Assembly (NCBI GenBank): GCA_002118135.1
Contig: BDIU01000063.1
Coordinates: forward strand, 124,439-188,438
DNA from: Trebouxia sp. TZW2008
Lineage: Eukaryota; Chlorophyta; Trebouxiophyceae; Trebouxiales; Trebouxiaceae
DNA length: 64,000 bases
Reading direction: 5' to 3'
Shown in pieces: positions 1 through 13,600 of the stretch. Below the pieces are notes generated by a model. The model had not been told where the DNA came from. It made no database searches and was given only the letters and a program-made list of their open reading frames with translations. Each line of letters opens with the position of its first letter. The first letter of the stretch is position 1. The position numbers were made by a program, and so were the translations under genes.

Positions 1-145
1 GTCTCAAGTAAGACTTCTCGTGTTGCTTGCCGCGTTGAATTTGCAGGGAATCCATACGTTGCCTGTGAAGCTGCGAGCAAAAAGCCTCTGTGCCTCGAAA
101 GCTGGAAACACCCACAACGTTGAGTGTTGACACCTGGCCACAGAC

Positions 146-1111
146 ATGTCCGCAACGCACCTGCAGCTCTGCAATCTCAATCATATGCTCAGAATTCGAG
201 CGCCCGCCCGTTTGCCGACGAGGCAAAGATGCAGTCGTGTAACGTCTCGATGCATGGCTAGCAGTCAAGAGGCAGCAGAAAAGTACAGCTGGAAGCTGGA
301 TGCCAAGCCCAATCCCCACAAAAGAGGTATTTCTCAGTTAGCTGCAACTCAGGGCACCGTATGCAGCAGCGTACAGAAGCATGGCAAAAGGCACCGCTGT
401 ATGGATTCAAGCAGTTGTTGAGCAAATTGGGTACAATTTGGATGTACGTGGGCAGCTTCGGCTGACAACACTACCACTGTGCAGGAGACCTCATGGATCT
501 GCCCATTACTGCAATCAGACGGCCTCTTGGCAGGACACGCAGTAATGGTACGGCATGTACAATGAAGATTGCTTCAAATGATGATTGAGCCCTGGGTTGA
601 ACGCAATGTCATGCTGTGCAGACCAGGATAAGGTTCAAGCCTTGATGAATAGCATACAAGAAATTGGACTGAAAGAGCCAGTAAGATTTCGGTCCCTCTG
701 GTTGCCAATGTTTCTCACTTGTGTGCTTGTGACTTCATTGCATGAAGGCTTTTATGCCCTGGAAACATGATCTATCAACTTCAGTAGTAATGCTAAACAC
801 AGAAGTGCTTCTTGTTTACTTGAATTCAAGGTGAGGCAACTTGAATCTTACCCTTTGTTCTTCTCTTGCTATGCAGATTGATATCTTGGAAGTAGACGGC
901 AAGTATTATGGGTTCTCTGGCTGTCATCGATACGAGGTAGATCAACATCCCCCGATGAATAGCTGCATGCTGCTTGTTCACAGCATATGTGTTTGTTGTG
1001 CTTGCTGGAGCTGTCACTGTGTTGCAGGCATTTCAGCGGCTTGGCTTAGAAAACATCCCATGCAAAGTCAGGAAAGCAAACCAGAGCAGTTTGAGAATGC
1101 ACATGATGTGA
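146..1111 (+). CDS. SRX1: Sulfiredoxin, probably organellar
   Basis: Five exons join in frame: 146-326, 485-541, 622-680, 877-936, 1028-1111 (146 aa). Sulfiredoxins use ATP and a thiol to reduce the sulfinic form of 2-Cys peroxiredoxins. The family signature FSGCHRYE holds the catalytic cysteine at about residue 115 (usual form F(S/G)GCHR). It is preceded by the nucleotide-binding region MDLPITAIRRPLG and followed by a C-terminal stretch ending SLRMHMM, like the SDLRVYLG end of known members. The first 45 residues are rich in R, S, T and A and lack acidic residues until the core, which fits a plastid or mitochondrial transit peptide, as in plant SRX. The start at 146 is the first ATG in frame, but 5' UTR introns cannot be excluded. 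All exon joins agree in phase and splice sites are GT-AG. The length suits a roughly 100-aa core plus a targeting peptide. The family call is secure; the targeting is inferred. Confidence 0.9.
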
Positions 1112-2829
1112 GGAAGTGACATGCTAGACAAGGTGCTCAGGGAATGTGTCATTCGGCATGACCACAAGCATAAACATCTCAAATGCACAAGCCTGCCTCA
1201 CACAATGTACAATCACAAAAAGCTATGGAAGGGCAGTCATACAGTATGTACAGTATATACTTACATATACAGCTGAGGGTGCAAGCAAACCTTGCCTCAA
1301 ATGGTGACAAGCTCCAGTCTGCCTTGACGAGACAACGATTCTTCCCGTTATTCATTGAGTGTCTGATGTATGTCCAAATTAACACCTGTGTCAATGCAAT
1401 GAAACAGTGTATGCGATCTCTCTGCCCTCAAGTCAATTATTCAGCAAGGTCCATGCAAATCAAAGAAGTTGCAGGAAAGTTTTTTGTTCTGCCAGTGATG
1501 ACCACTGGTCAGCAAAGGACAACAATCATGAGAGTCTTCGAGATGTGATGACGGAAGCCTTTCAAAGCAGCAATTGTTGCGAAATGCAAACGTCAATAGT
1601 ATAATAAGTTTCAAGACAGTCACTGGCTTCGAGCACATTATAAAGAAACTCACGCTGTGTTGCATCAAACAGCTTTGAATCAGGGTAGCCGGCATGAAGC
1701 ACATCGCAGATGGCCCGTTCGTCATCTGCGATACAGTAGACACTGGAAATTACACCTGCTATAGCTATGACAAGGCTCTTGAAAACTATTGAAGTTATTC
1801 CTCACACAAGGCGAACAAACAGCTGACACATACATCTTTAAACAGCCCATGAACTGTACAGACGTTGCTTGTCTGGTCTCAAAGCAAAGTCACAGTGTGG
1901 CTTGACATGGTTGTACAAGCTCCACGGTGCTGCATGCAAAGGAATACCTGCTGTCGATATATGAGCGCATGATGCCCAAAACAACACAGCACGATGCACT
2001 TAAGACTCAGAGGTCACTTGAGCACGAGAAAAGGGAACAAATCCGGTTTGAAAATCAATTCAGAAGAAGCCTTGACAAGGTCTGCTGGCCAAGCTTCAGC
2101 AAGGCAAAGCACAGCGAGCTGAGATTAACTAGGGAGAAAGCAGAACATTCTGTTGGCAACAACCTAGTGCAGAAACAATAGGAGCCATGACTGTAGTACA
2201 AGCTACATCATTTCTTTGCTGTTTCCTGCTTCTTCTGCCAGGGAAACTTAAATCCCATGCCCCATGTATCTTTGACTGGAGTCTCTTCTCGCTCAATGTT
2301 GGCTGCGCGTCAAAGGCAGCACATATCAGATCCTTGTGTGCAGAGTGAGCTTACAGATGGAATACAGCAGGAAAGGGAGGAAGGTACACACTGCATACTT
2401 TGGCCTATTTGCTGCTTTGAGCTGAATCAGCCGCTCACACACAGTCACAGCGTCCACAGCTTGAGCATGCACAAGCAGAATGACAGAGACAATGGCAAGC
2501 AGGCTAGAAGAACTACAGTGGAAACTGCAGGCAGGCTAGAACGGCAAAACCCTCAGGCAAGCTAAAAGGGTGACAAGGGAAACTGAGGCATCGACGACAG
2601 ACACATGACTGGCAGGATGACAGGGAAAAGCACAAGCTGGCCAAAAGGATGAAACCAAAATGTCAAGCAGAATGTCAGGCAGGATGATAGTGACAGACTC
2701 AGGCAGGCTAATCGTCTATCTAGCAGCAATGCATGTGATTGCTAACACAGAACACCACACCTGGATTCATGATGTCTGATGTCTGCTTGTAGCCTGCACC
2801 ACCCGCTCCACCAGCTCCAGTGGCATCGT
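1112..2829. other. Unassigned 1.7 kb stretch with a few possible exons
   Basis: I could not assemble a gene here. Two pieces look exon-like. On the minus strand, 1745-1654 reads openly between an acceptor (TTTCCAG) and a donor (GTGAGTTTC), giving about 30 residues that include YCIADDERAICDVLHAGYP; no family was recognised. On the plus strand, 1927-2181 is an 84-codon open frame of charged, helix-prone sequence beginning at a candidate acceptor, with no homology that I recognise. The rest is low-complexity, CAGG- and GCA-rich sequence. The stretch may hold UTRs or a fast-evolving gene. Confidence 0.3.
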
Positions 2830-4252
2830 CTAAACCCCCTTCACCTTTTGGACCTGCAGTCCATCAGCCAACAGATGTAAGGCATGGTTGCAGAACCGAA
2901 CCTTGCTGTTCCCAAGAAAGAAGACACGCTTTTCTATCTTGGCCAAAGGAGTGTCTGCAGACATTAAGCAATGCTCAAGTCGATCAATATAGATGGGGCC
3001 ATAGGAATCTGTTACAAAGCTGATGGTACCTGTGCTGCTGTCATTGAAGCTGCAGCGTGTTGTGACATACTTTAGGCAGACAAGTGACCATGCCTTGGAG
3101 GGTGGCCTAGCTGTGTCAGCAGGAGCTGCTTAAGCATCCAAAACAAGCTTTCTGAGTCAAGTGCAGCATGAGAACATTCTTGCGCGCTACAGAGCGGCAC
3201 AGACATGATGCAGTCTGTGGCATGCAGTGCATATCTGAATCAGGACAGGTAATACATGTCAACCTAGGCCAAGGCAGCAGGCTGATCCCATCACCCTGTA
3301 CGCACTTTTCTGCGCTTTTGTTGCCATAATCTGTGCAGACAACTGTAACAGCAGCTGATGGACAGCTGAACCACATTTCTTATGAGACAGACAAACATCA
3401 TTGTGGCGCAACGAAGCATGGAGCGAGTGCAGTGACTCACCTCCATGGACACAAGACATGCCAATTTGGCCATTTTGCCACTCATATAGCACCATGCCAA
3501 CAGGCCCCGTCAAATGCTCTTGGACCTGCAACGTTTTGACGTCAGTCAAGTAACAGTGTTTATGCTGCACGTGATACCATTCCTAAATCCGTGCATGCTG
3601 CTTGCCCCTGGGCTGTGTCTGTAGACGACAGCAACTAGCACGCATAATGTAGGCTTTTCTTTTGCCTTTTGTTGCTGCCTGCTCACCCCATTCATGAATG
3701 CGCTGTACTCGTCGGTGGTGTTGTGCTGACCCATACTCCTGTTGCCATCATATCTTTCCCAAAAGTGAACAACATTTGGCTCCCAGTTATCTTGGCTGCA
3801 CTCAAACGCCAGAATCCCACTTTTGCTGTTTTGCATCTGCTCTTTGGAGAAATCCACAATCTATAGACAAGGAGGCAGAGACTCAACATGTCTGTAGACT
3901 AGCTATCTCCAAGGTGCGTAGAACAAGTGTGTGACGTCAGCAACAATGCAGTCACCTTCTGGCACATCTTGACAGCTTCGTCTTTGTGACCGTCCTTGAT
4001 TGTCAAAGTTTTGCTGCAAACGAGATGCTTGTCTGTCCTTTTCTTTACTGCGCAAGAGATCTGCAGACGTCCCCTGCTTGTTTGGCAGCTGCCCCGCGAT
4101 CCCCGAGAGCCGAAGGCGGTGCGATTGCCAGCATGACTACGCAAGTACGGAGATGCAGGGGGGGCTTGACAGGCTCGACCGCTGGTCGAAGGCACAGCGT
4201 CCGAGCGTACACTGCAAGCAGGCAGTGAGGAAAGCAGGCTCGTAGCACTCAT
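2830..4252 (-). CDS. Plastid-type ABM (antibiotic biosynthesis monooxygenase) domain protein
   Basis: Exons on the minus strand are 4252-3956, 3860-3687, 3525-3441 and, less surely, 3125-2830 (283 aa). The first about 65 residues are S/R/A-rich and look like a transit peptide. The dimeric alpha+beta barrel core follows, with SKTLTIKDGHKDEAVKMCQK, then GILAFECSQDNWEPNVVHFW, a HNTT motif, and GMVLYEWQNGQIG. This arrangement matches the single-domain ABM proteins of plants and green algae. The family's biochemical role in plastids is not established, and similarity to monooxygenases does not prove oxygenase activity. Exon 4 is open for 99 codons and fits in phase, but it adds about 98 residues with no counterpart that I know, so the gene may instead stop soon after 3441. 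The start lies 415 bp from the flippase start, head to head. Confidence 0.75.
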
Positions 4253-4667
4253 GCTTGCTGCCTGAGCCTTTCAAAACCTTGACTGCAGAAACCGCTTGAT
4301 CGACTTCAGATGACCATGGTGAGCGACACGCTTGCGTTGCGCTTCCCGATTCAAGCTTGCTCTCGAACGGGGCTAGATACTGATCTTCAAGGATGAGTAA
4401 TGGGTCCATTAGTATGGCAGGGCTTGTCGACAGAGGGCGAAGGGCGGATTCGACAAAACTTCAACGAGAGCTCAGCTCATAGAGATCGTGACCTCCACTG
4501 ACCTCGTCGCCTGCTAGTCGGATGCCCTCGCGCGCATCTAGTGTGCGCAGAGGGACGCATCATGTTACCGCGATGAGACTGTTTGCGGATCGTTGTGATC
4601 TAGTTGACCCTGAACGTCTTGCAAGTGTTGAAGCTGTACCTGCGCAGCAGCACGAAAAATCAGCGTC
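4253..4667. promoter_or_regulatory. Divergent intergenic region, ABM gene and flippase
   Basis: This 415-bp gap separates two head-to-head start codons, so it must contain both 5' UTRs and both promoters. No TATA box or other named element is clear. The sequence is richer in CG dinucleotides than the flanking introns. The promoter role is inferred from position. Confidence 0.4.
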
Positions 4668-7600
4668 ATGAAGGTCGTCAAAAACTTGCTGGCCAGGCAC
4701 AAGCCTGCTGGCAATGAGCCAAGAGTCATCAAAGTGAATCAAGGTCACGCTCATGAGCACTTCAAAGGGAACTATACTTCCACAACAAAGTATAATCCAG
4801 TCACATACTTCCCAAAGGCGTTGTTCGAGCAGTTTCGGTGCGCGTGAATCACACGTGCACCAAGAAAAGAATACCAGGCCGGCAGTTTACAGCGTGTGTT
4901 GACCACTGTTCACCTGTCAAATGCTGCTTTGCAGGCGGGTGGCAAACACATACTTTGCGCTTGTGGCAGGCCTTTCATGCCTGAGCATCAGTCCTGTAGC
5001 GTAAGTCATGCCCTTCAAGTTCTCACAGACACAGGGTTGTGCCTGTGTATGGCATTCATCTGCTTAAAGTCCTGAACACGGATCAAACAATGCCTTGGCA
5101 GGCCTGCAACAACATTTGCGCCTCTGATTTTCGTGCTGGGAGTGTCCATGGTCAAAGAGCTGGTTGAGGATATCAAGCGGTGGTTGGCAGATAGAGAGAT
5201 TAATGCACGATTGGTGCTTGTCTACAACACTACCAGTAAGGCGTTTGAGAACAGACGATGGCGAGATGTCAAGGTAATACAGCCATGCACCTTGCCTCAT
5301 GCTGCACATATCGTATCTTGAGTGCAGTTGCAGTGAATAGTAGCAGCGCTGTAATATTGCTAATGCACGCATCTTTGCAGGCGCTTCGTACTTGGACTCC
5401 AGTGACAGATGCTGTTTGATGGTGCCCTTGCTGCAGGTTGGCGATGTGCTCCAAGTGGAGAAGGATTCCTTTTTCCCAGCTGACCTGCTTCTGCTGTCTG
5501 TCCCAGACAGCGCAGATGGCCTTGCGTATGTTGAGACCATCAATCTTGATGGAGAGAGCAATCTCAAAATCAAGAAGGCGCTGGATCAGACTCAGCCTAT
5601 CAGATCAGACACCCTGCAAAACCTGATGGTTTGTGTACAGAGCATAAATGATACACTAACTGCAACATTGCTCCTGCTGAGAGGGAATGCATGACAGACA
5701 GCGAGCAGCTCTTGTCAAAAGAAGTGTTTGTCACTGCCAGCGTTCTGTTGATCCTTTTGATGCCTGGAATTTGCATGGACGCATGCTCCAATGCCCACTG
5801 CACATCACCAGCAAACACTCAAGAGGCAGGTGATTGCTGACAGATCAGCTATCTGTTGTCAGGCCAGATGCAGATCTTTGCAAGCTGCTGTTCCCTTTTA
5901 CCCAAAACGTTTCAGTACTGTTGACCACAAGTGAGTATCTTCAGTGGAGTTTTCACAGCTGCTCTGCGGTGGAGGCTCTTGACTATGCATCCTTACGCTG
6001 ATCATAGGGACAGCACCGGGCACAGACCCTCTGTACAGCCTGTTGATTGCGCACTCCATCAAACAAGCACAACACCATGCCTGCAGTGCCAATGAGGTTG
6101 GGTGCAGGTACAACACAGCCTTGTTGTGCAGGGTGAGGTGCGCTGCGAGCAGCCCAATGCATCTCTGTATACCTTCACAGGCAATCTGGTGCTGGCATTG
6201 CCCTTTGTGGCTGAGGAGCAGACAGTGCCCCTCTCCCAGGCGTCTCTGCTGTTGAGAGGCTCAAGTCTGCGCAACACCAAGTGTATCTTTGGCGTCGTCG
6301 TCTTTGCTGGACATGAGTCAAAGGTCAGTACTTGAACGGCAGGCTGATGCACTTATGCACTGCAGCATGAACCTGTCCAGTCTGTCATGTTGGCTGCCTT
6401 AGATTGTTGCACCGGCTAGCCTGCAACAGACCGCAGACATGGTCTGGGCCTCACAAGCGTACCCTTCACTATGCATGCAGGCAGGCAGTGTGTGTGTGCT
6501 TGCTGGCAGGGATGCATGCGCAAGGGCCTGTCACAGCAGGCGCAGCATGCCTCAGACAGTCAGCACCTTTGCTGCTTGCTGCCTGTGAACTGCATGCGCC
6601 ACACAAGCAAGCATGCTGCAAACATGTCACTGTCAAACAGACTGCAAGCTGATCAGTACGCAGCCCATTTGCTGCATACAGATTTTGCTCCCTGCAAGAA
6701 GATCTCTGTGTCCAGGTGATGATGAATGCTACCCTGCCACCGAGCAAGCGCAGCAGGGTGGAACGGGAGATGGACTGGCTCATCCTGTTCATGTTTGCCC
6801 TGCTGCTGGTGATGTGCCTCATTGGAGCGGTCACCTTCTCAGTCTGGACCCACCGCATTTCTCCTCAGCAGTGGTAAGATGTAGCTTTCTCCGGCCATCA
6901 AGTGCTTTGTCTATGTGCTTCCTGTCTGCTGCCTGTGATCTGTGTGCCAGCAGCTCAAGTTATGACATTCTTTTGGCATGCTTGACATTAGCAAGTATCG
7001 CATTGGCAGGTCACTGTGTTGATGACAAATACAGTAATCTATTGATGTAAGGAAACTCAACACAAGGACATTCTCGTTGTGGAGACAAAGCAGTTGGGAA
7101 CCAAGCACTGCATTCTGACCGCAATGGTATCTCGAAGTAAGGACAATTTGATGTAAGGACAACTTTCTTGGTTACTAAAGCAGTCATTCCAGAGAGAAAT
7201 CACTGTACTGCCTTCTCAACACATCAATTCCCCAAAAGCAAAATGCACTGTTTACTCCACGACTTCTCAATACATGCTTTCAGCAGCACATCTCATCAAA
7301 GCAGCTTCGCTCCTGTCGAGGCCTTTTGATGCATCACCCTATGAAGATGCAAGCATGCATCATCTCCACCTGCTGGCCAGAGCATGCTCTCAAGACTGCC
7401 TTCTGTATTCACAGGTATTTGGCACCAGACCATGCTGAAGGTGACTCCAACCCCAACAAGCCAGGCGTTGTCTTCATTGACTCCTTTGTGTCCAGTTTCA
7501 TCCTGTACGGCTACCTCATTCCCATCTCGCTGTACGTGTCAATGGAGATGGTCAAGGTATTCCAAAGCGGCGTGTTCATTGGCAAGGACAGGGCCATGTA

Positions 7601-10600
7601 CCACAAGGAGAGCAATACGCCTGCTCAGGCTCGCACGTCAAACCTCAATGAGGTGGGTTGTGAGTACTGAGTGGATTACGCCTTGCCTATATGTGTTGCA
7701 TGTGTGCAGCAGATCAATGGAGCGTGTAATCAAGCTGTCAGCTACACAAGATGGCTGACAATATGCTGAGCAGCTGCAATCTCATTTTGGCAAAGCGCCT
7801 GTGGGTCAGCACACATGCATCCAGAGGGGCAGACAGCAAGTTGAGACTTCAACACCTGTCATTTGCTCACGCAGTCTGAAATCTGGAGACTCTGAGAAAG
7901 TTCCAAAATCAGCCGCTGCTGCTGCTGCTGCTGAGCTGACCTTAGGCTTGGTGCTTCAGCTTTTCAATGTCTGCAGCATGTCTGCCTGTCATGTGCTTGC
8001 CATCTTTGCTTAATCAACAGTTGTCCAGATGTTGTGCATGAGCAGTCTTCTGTGAGGTCTGTCACTACATACACAGCTGACTTGTACTGTGTTTGTGGGC
8101 TGCAGGAGCTTGGTGTGGTGAATACCATTCTGTCTGACAAGACAGGCACTCTGACCTGCAACATGATGGAGTTCTTCAAAGCCTCCATTGCTGGCGTCTC
8201 ATATGGCCAGGGGGTGACAGAGATTGAGAAGGCCAATGCACGCAGGTCAAGTGCTTGAACCTGCTGGCGTCAGCTTGACTCCTTCACAAAGTACTGGACT
8301 CCATGTGCTTGATGTACTGCACTGTCAAAACCAGTCATGCAAGTGCAAACGGTAATAAATGACATGCAGAAAGCATTTATAGTGCCAAAAATGTGACTGC
8401 TGAACACATTTTTCGCTCTCACAAGCTTGAGCGGCTAGTACGGCACTGTCTCGTGAGCTTTCTTTCACAAAGTGAGGGCCATATCTTCTTTCAATGCAGT
8501 AAATGTAATCTGCAAGTCTGCAAAAGAAGGTGCTGTGCGCTCAAGTTTGGCAGTGTCCCCCATGCTACTCCCAATGCGATGCCATCTGGTGTACACCATG
8601 TCTGCTCTACATACAGTGTTCTGAACAGAGCAATCAGGCCAATCAAAATTGCGTTCTGAAAAGATATGCAGAGTTTCCAATGCTACTTCTATGTTTGACT
8701 TTCCTGTACTGATATAGTAACCCTAGCTGTAGGACTGGGTCAATTGTGGACTTGATAGAGGATCCTGAAGCTGCCGCTTGGAAGCAAAAGAGCTTCAACT
8801 TTTACGACAAAAGGGTGATGGGGGGCGCCTGGGAGCAGGAGGCCCGCCCTGATGTTATCAGGGAGTTCTTCAGAGTCCTGGCTGTCTGCCATACTGTCAT
8901 CCCGGATGGTAAGTCTGAAAGAGAGAAGAAAAGTCTGTGCTGTTAGACGTCATAACAGGAGCCTCTGTCTATAAAGGTAGTTTGAAAAGCTACCTGTGTG
9001 AATCACTGCATGACTGGTCGCTCTGCTTTATGCAACAGCCATGCGCAGAATGAAAGGCAAACAGACTGACAATGAGGCAGGCAGGCAGACAGACAGACAG
9101 ACAGAGATTCAGCAGGCAGGCTGGCAGGCAGGCAGGCAGACAGACAGACACATCAACAGGCAAACAAAGCTTTCAGCAATGGAGTTGTCTTGTCATAGGA
9201 GCTCATCAAACTAATATAAGAGCGCATGGCTGTTGCAGCACGACCTAGGTGCGGTTTGTTGTCAGCCCTTGAGCCAGTACACCTGCCACTCAGACCAAAC
9301 ATTGGTGGTCACAATGCATTTGGCATGTTCTGCATGCATTCTGGCTCATGCATATGTCACTGCATGATCAGTGCCTTCTTTGCAGGCCCAACTGATCCTG
9401 CCAAGATAAAGTACGAGGCAGAGTCACCAGACGAAGCTGCTTTGGTAGCTGCTGGCAAGGTCTTCGGCTTCTTCTTCTACAAGCGCACCAACACCACAGT
9501 GTTTGTGCGGGAGAGCGAAGGAGGGCAAGTGTGTGAGAGGGAGTATGAGATCCTGAACATCCTGGAGTTTGACAGCACACGCAAGCGGATGACTGTCATC
9601 TGCCGCTCTCCAGAGGGCAAGCTCAAGCTCTACTGCAAGGTGACCACGCAGTGCAGCTTGACCCCTTGATAATCTTGTGTCCATGACTTTCAGTACGCTG
9701 CAGGGCATTTGCAGAATGCTCACAGTGCGGTTGAACAATGCTGTTTGAGTCCAGCATGCTAATCTTGATGCATGCATGTCCTTCTTTGTGTTTCTTTGCT
9801 GCAGCAATATGCACCAGCATAGCAACTGCTCAAGCTTGCTTTGCTATGACCTGCCCTGATGTGATTTTTCCGTCCATGATAATGTATTTTACAAAATGCA
9901 ATCATTGTCACCTTGCCGACGTCCCCTGAAGCATTGCATTTCTGGCTGTGCTGCAGGGTGCTGACACAGTGATCTATGAGCGGCTGGCAGCCGGCAATGC
10001 AGTGAACAACAGCATGAAGGGCATCACCCGGGAGCACATGGAGGAGTATGGAGCAGCTGGACTGCGCACCCTGTGCTTGGCCTACTGTGAGCTCGACAAT
10101 GCAGAATATGATGCGTGAGTCTCACCACACAGCCTCTGAGACTTGTGCTTGAGGGTCCAGATTGTCTGTCAGACCCTTATCCTTGAGCTTTCTCTACAGC
10201 AGAGCGCAAGCATCATCGTATGCATCTTGAGGCAGATGAGTGAACAACAGATGCATTGCTGAACTCTTCTGACAGGACTGTCATGAACATTGTAGGACAC
10301 TCCATTTCTTTGCAAATAGCTGCTGCTAGTGTCCATGGCTACAACAAGCGACGACTGTGAATGTCAGTGGCTACAACAAATTGTGGTTGCTGGTGTTTGG
10401 GTCTACGCCAAATGGCTGCTGCTAGAGCCACTAAGCACAATGCAGGTGGCAGCAGAAGCACCTTGAGGCCAAGAACACTCTGCGTGGGAGCAACAACAAA
10501 CGCCCACAACCATCTGTTGCTAAACGCAGTGGCTACAACATGTGGCTGCTGCCAGGTTCAGTGGCTGTAATTTAATGGCTGTGATCCAGGTGGCAGCAGA

Positions 10601-13600
10601 AGTACTTTGAGGCCAAGACAGCTCTGAGTGAGCGGGAGGAGAAGCTGGCAGCAGTTGGGGACCTGATAGAGCGTGAGCTCATCCTGCTGGGCTGCACTGC
10701 CATCGAGGACAAGCTGCAGCAGGGCGTGCCAGAGGCTATTGAGCGCCTGGCCAATGCTGGCATCAGGATCTGGGTCCTCACAGGGGACAAGCAGGTGAGC
10801 CAGGACTTTAGCCACACACATCCAGCACTGGCTTTACAATGTCAAATTTTGAGTAAGTAACAAGGCTAGTAGATAAAGTGCCTGGCTAATGCTGGCATCA
10901 GGATCTGGGTGCTGACAGGGGACAAGCAGGTGGGGCCATGCACAAGCTTGTCCGTGTACACCAATGCACTCAATGCGAAGAGAGTCACTGTACTGTTGAT
11001 GACTGATTGGCTGCGCAAGAGAATGCTCAGCAGAACAGACAAGAACCATGTGGGCTGACATGTCATTGCTCTTATGGCTGGGACTGGTTGCGTATAAAGC
11101 ACAGACATCCAATGGTTCAGATTAAAACAAGTCTTGTTGCGGACTTTTGGCATTAACATTCATTGGCTGTCTGGCTGCAGGAGACAGCCATCAACATCGG
11201 CTTTGCCTGCAGCCTGCTGCGCAACGACATGACGCAGTACATCATCAGCGCCAGTATGCCAGAGATCCTGGAACTGGAGGAGGCAGGCAAGATGGATGAA
11301 GCTTATGCTCTAGCCCACCAAAAGATTGGGGAGCAGCTGCAGGACGCCGTGCAGTGCCTGGCAGAGGCGAAAGCAGCTGGGGCTGGTGACAATGCCCTCA
11401 TCATTGATGGAAAGGCCCTGCTGCATGGGCTCAGTAAAGACCTCAAGGCTCAGCTGCTGCAGGTCAGTGTGATGGCTGAGTTGCATGAGTAGGCAAAACC
11501 AAGCTGTTCTCAGGCCAGACATGCAAGGACACACTTGAAGCAGACACTTGTTTATGCACAACTAGGTGTTGGATCCTGCTTCAGCATACTTGACGGCGAT
11601 AGCATGAGTGCGTGACAGCAATGTCTATAAACAACAGTCATCAGACTACAGCAGGGCGCCATCAGCTACTGATTGACCATTATACGAAGCGCAAACAATA
11701 CTGACATTAGCAGTGGCGAGCGTGTCCTGATGCCAGACCAAAGTTTGTACATGGTGCTTGCCAGGCAGCATACAGAGCAGTGTGTACGACAAGGTAGGAT
11801 ATTGGCAGGCCATCTTGCGATTGCTGCCAACACAACTTAGCACTGTATACATGCACTGCACAAACCAAACAGCAGTTCTTGAACACAGAGCCTGGAATGC
11901 CAAAGTTTGAGTCGCTTGATGCAGGTGGGTCAGCAATGCGCAGCAGTGATCTGTTGCCGTGTGTCACCCAAGCAGAAGGCTATGGTGACAGCCTTAGTCA
12001 AGACCACTGGTGACACCACCCTGGGCATTGGGGACGGAGCTAATGATGTGGGCATGATCCAGGAGGCTCACATTGGTACAGCCCTTTGCCCTGCCCTTCA
12101 GCTTTTGTTTTGCAATTGGAAGGGGTTGGTCATGAGAGTATCTGAGACTCAACTCACACCTAAGCTGATGCACATGCCGCATGACCCAGCCCAGGAGTAG
12201 AACCTTACAATTGCTGTCGGCCTATGCTTCGTCCTGCCCTTGCCGTTGCTACCTTGCACTTCGCTGTGCTTGTGCTCATGCTTATGCTTGTGCTGCTTTC
12301 TCATAGTTGCAGTGTTAAGCAAACCAGCAGGCCTGAAGCTGACTCTATCCTTGAACACAGGTGTGGGTATCAGTGGACAGGAAGGCATGCAGGCAGTCAT
12401 GAGTAGCGACTTCAGCATTGCCCAGTTCAAGTACCTGGAAACGCTGCTGCTGGTGCATGGCCGCTGGTCCTATGCCCGCATTACCCGCATGGTCCTGTTC
12501 TTCTTCTACAAGAATCTGCTGTTTGGATTGACCATCTTCTACTTCAACTGCCTGTGCTTCTTCAGCGGACAGACGCTGTATAATGGTGAGTGAGGCATGA
12601 AACAGCAGAATTCGATGCTGATGTGTCATTGTGCCTTGACCCTTTCTGATGCCCATCTGCCACAGCAGATAGCAGCCGCAACAAGTAGCAAATGCTTCAT
12701 TCCTAACACCTTGATGCCACTGATCAAGAGTCATACTTCATGTGCATATTCTTCATCAGCAGCTGTGGTGCATGAAGGCTGCCTATGCTCACAAAAATTC
12801 ACAGTATCTGTGGAGGAACATGCTCTTGGCAGCACATCACTTCAGCGTTTATGGTGGCGTGGCAAAAATTGTGCTTTGGCTACTGCAGACTTCTACATGT
12901 CCCTGTATAACGTGGTGTTCACAGCATTGACCCCTCTCATAGTTGGGACCATGGACAGCGATGTCAACAGAGAGATGAGCAGGAAGTACCCAGGTACAGT
13001 CAACTGTCTGCAAATGAGCTTTGACACAGTGTTGCCAAGGCAAACAACTGCATGCTGCCAGTGGCTATGCTACACTGCATGATGCTGCTCAGCACTGGAT
13101 ACCAAGGTTGCACATGCATGTGCATGATAAACTGCAACAGGTGTGGGATGCCAGCACACTCTTGGCAGAAAGGCCTTGATGATGCACACATTCTTGCATG
13201 GCTCAGAGCTGATGCCCATTTTATCAGATTTCAACAGCCTCAAGACAGAGTCATGTCACCGTCCTTGCAGACAGCCAAAGACCTCAAGCCCTATTAAGCC
13301 GGCACGTTGCATCCTCAGTCCTCTTTTCACCTGATTCAAGCAGGACCTCAAAATTGCTATGCTTCCATGCCCAGTCTGCGCTTAGAGAATTGGGCTCTTG
13401 CCTGCAGGTCTGCATCAAGCAGGGCCTCAAAATGCTGCATCAGCCATGCCTTGTCTCGGCTTGACACAGCAGCCTCTTGTATGTGCAGGTCTGTACCAAG
13501 CAGGGCCTCAGAACCGCTACTTCAACCTGAGGGCAGTGGTGGGCTGGCTGGCCAACTCAGCCTTCCAGTCAGTGGTGGTCTTTGTCATGGTCATGGGCAC

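Noticed and set aside
10880..10930. Tail copy of flippase exon 12 as a real exon
   Set aside because: It would duplicate the TGDK motif and disrupt the P domain. The exon 12-13 join is already in phase and matches the family.
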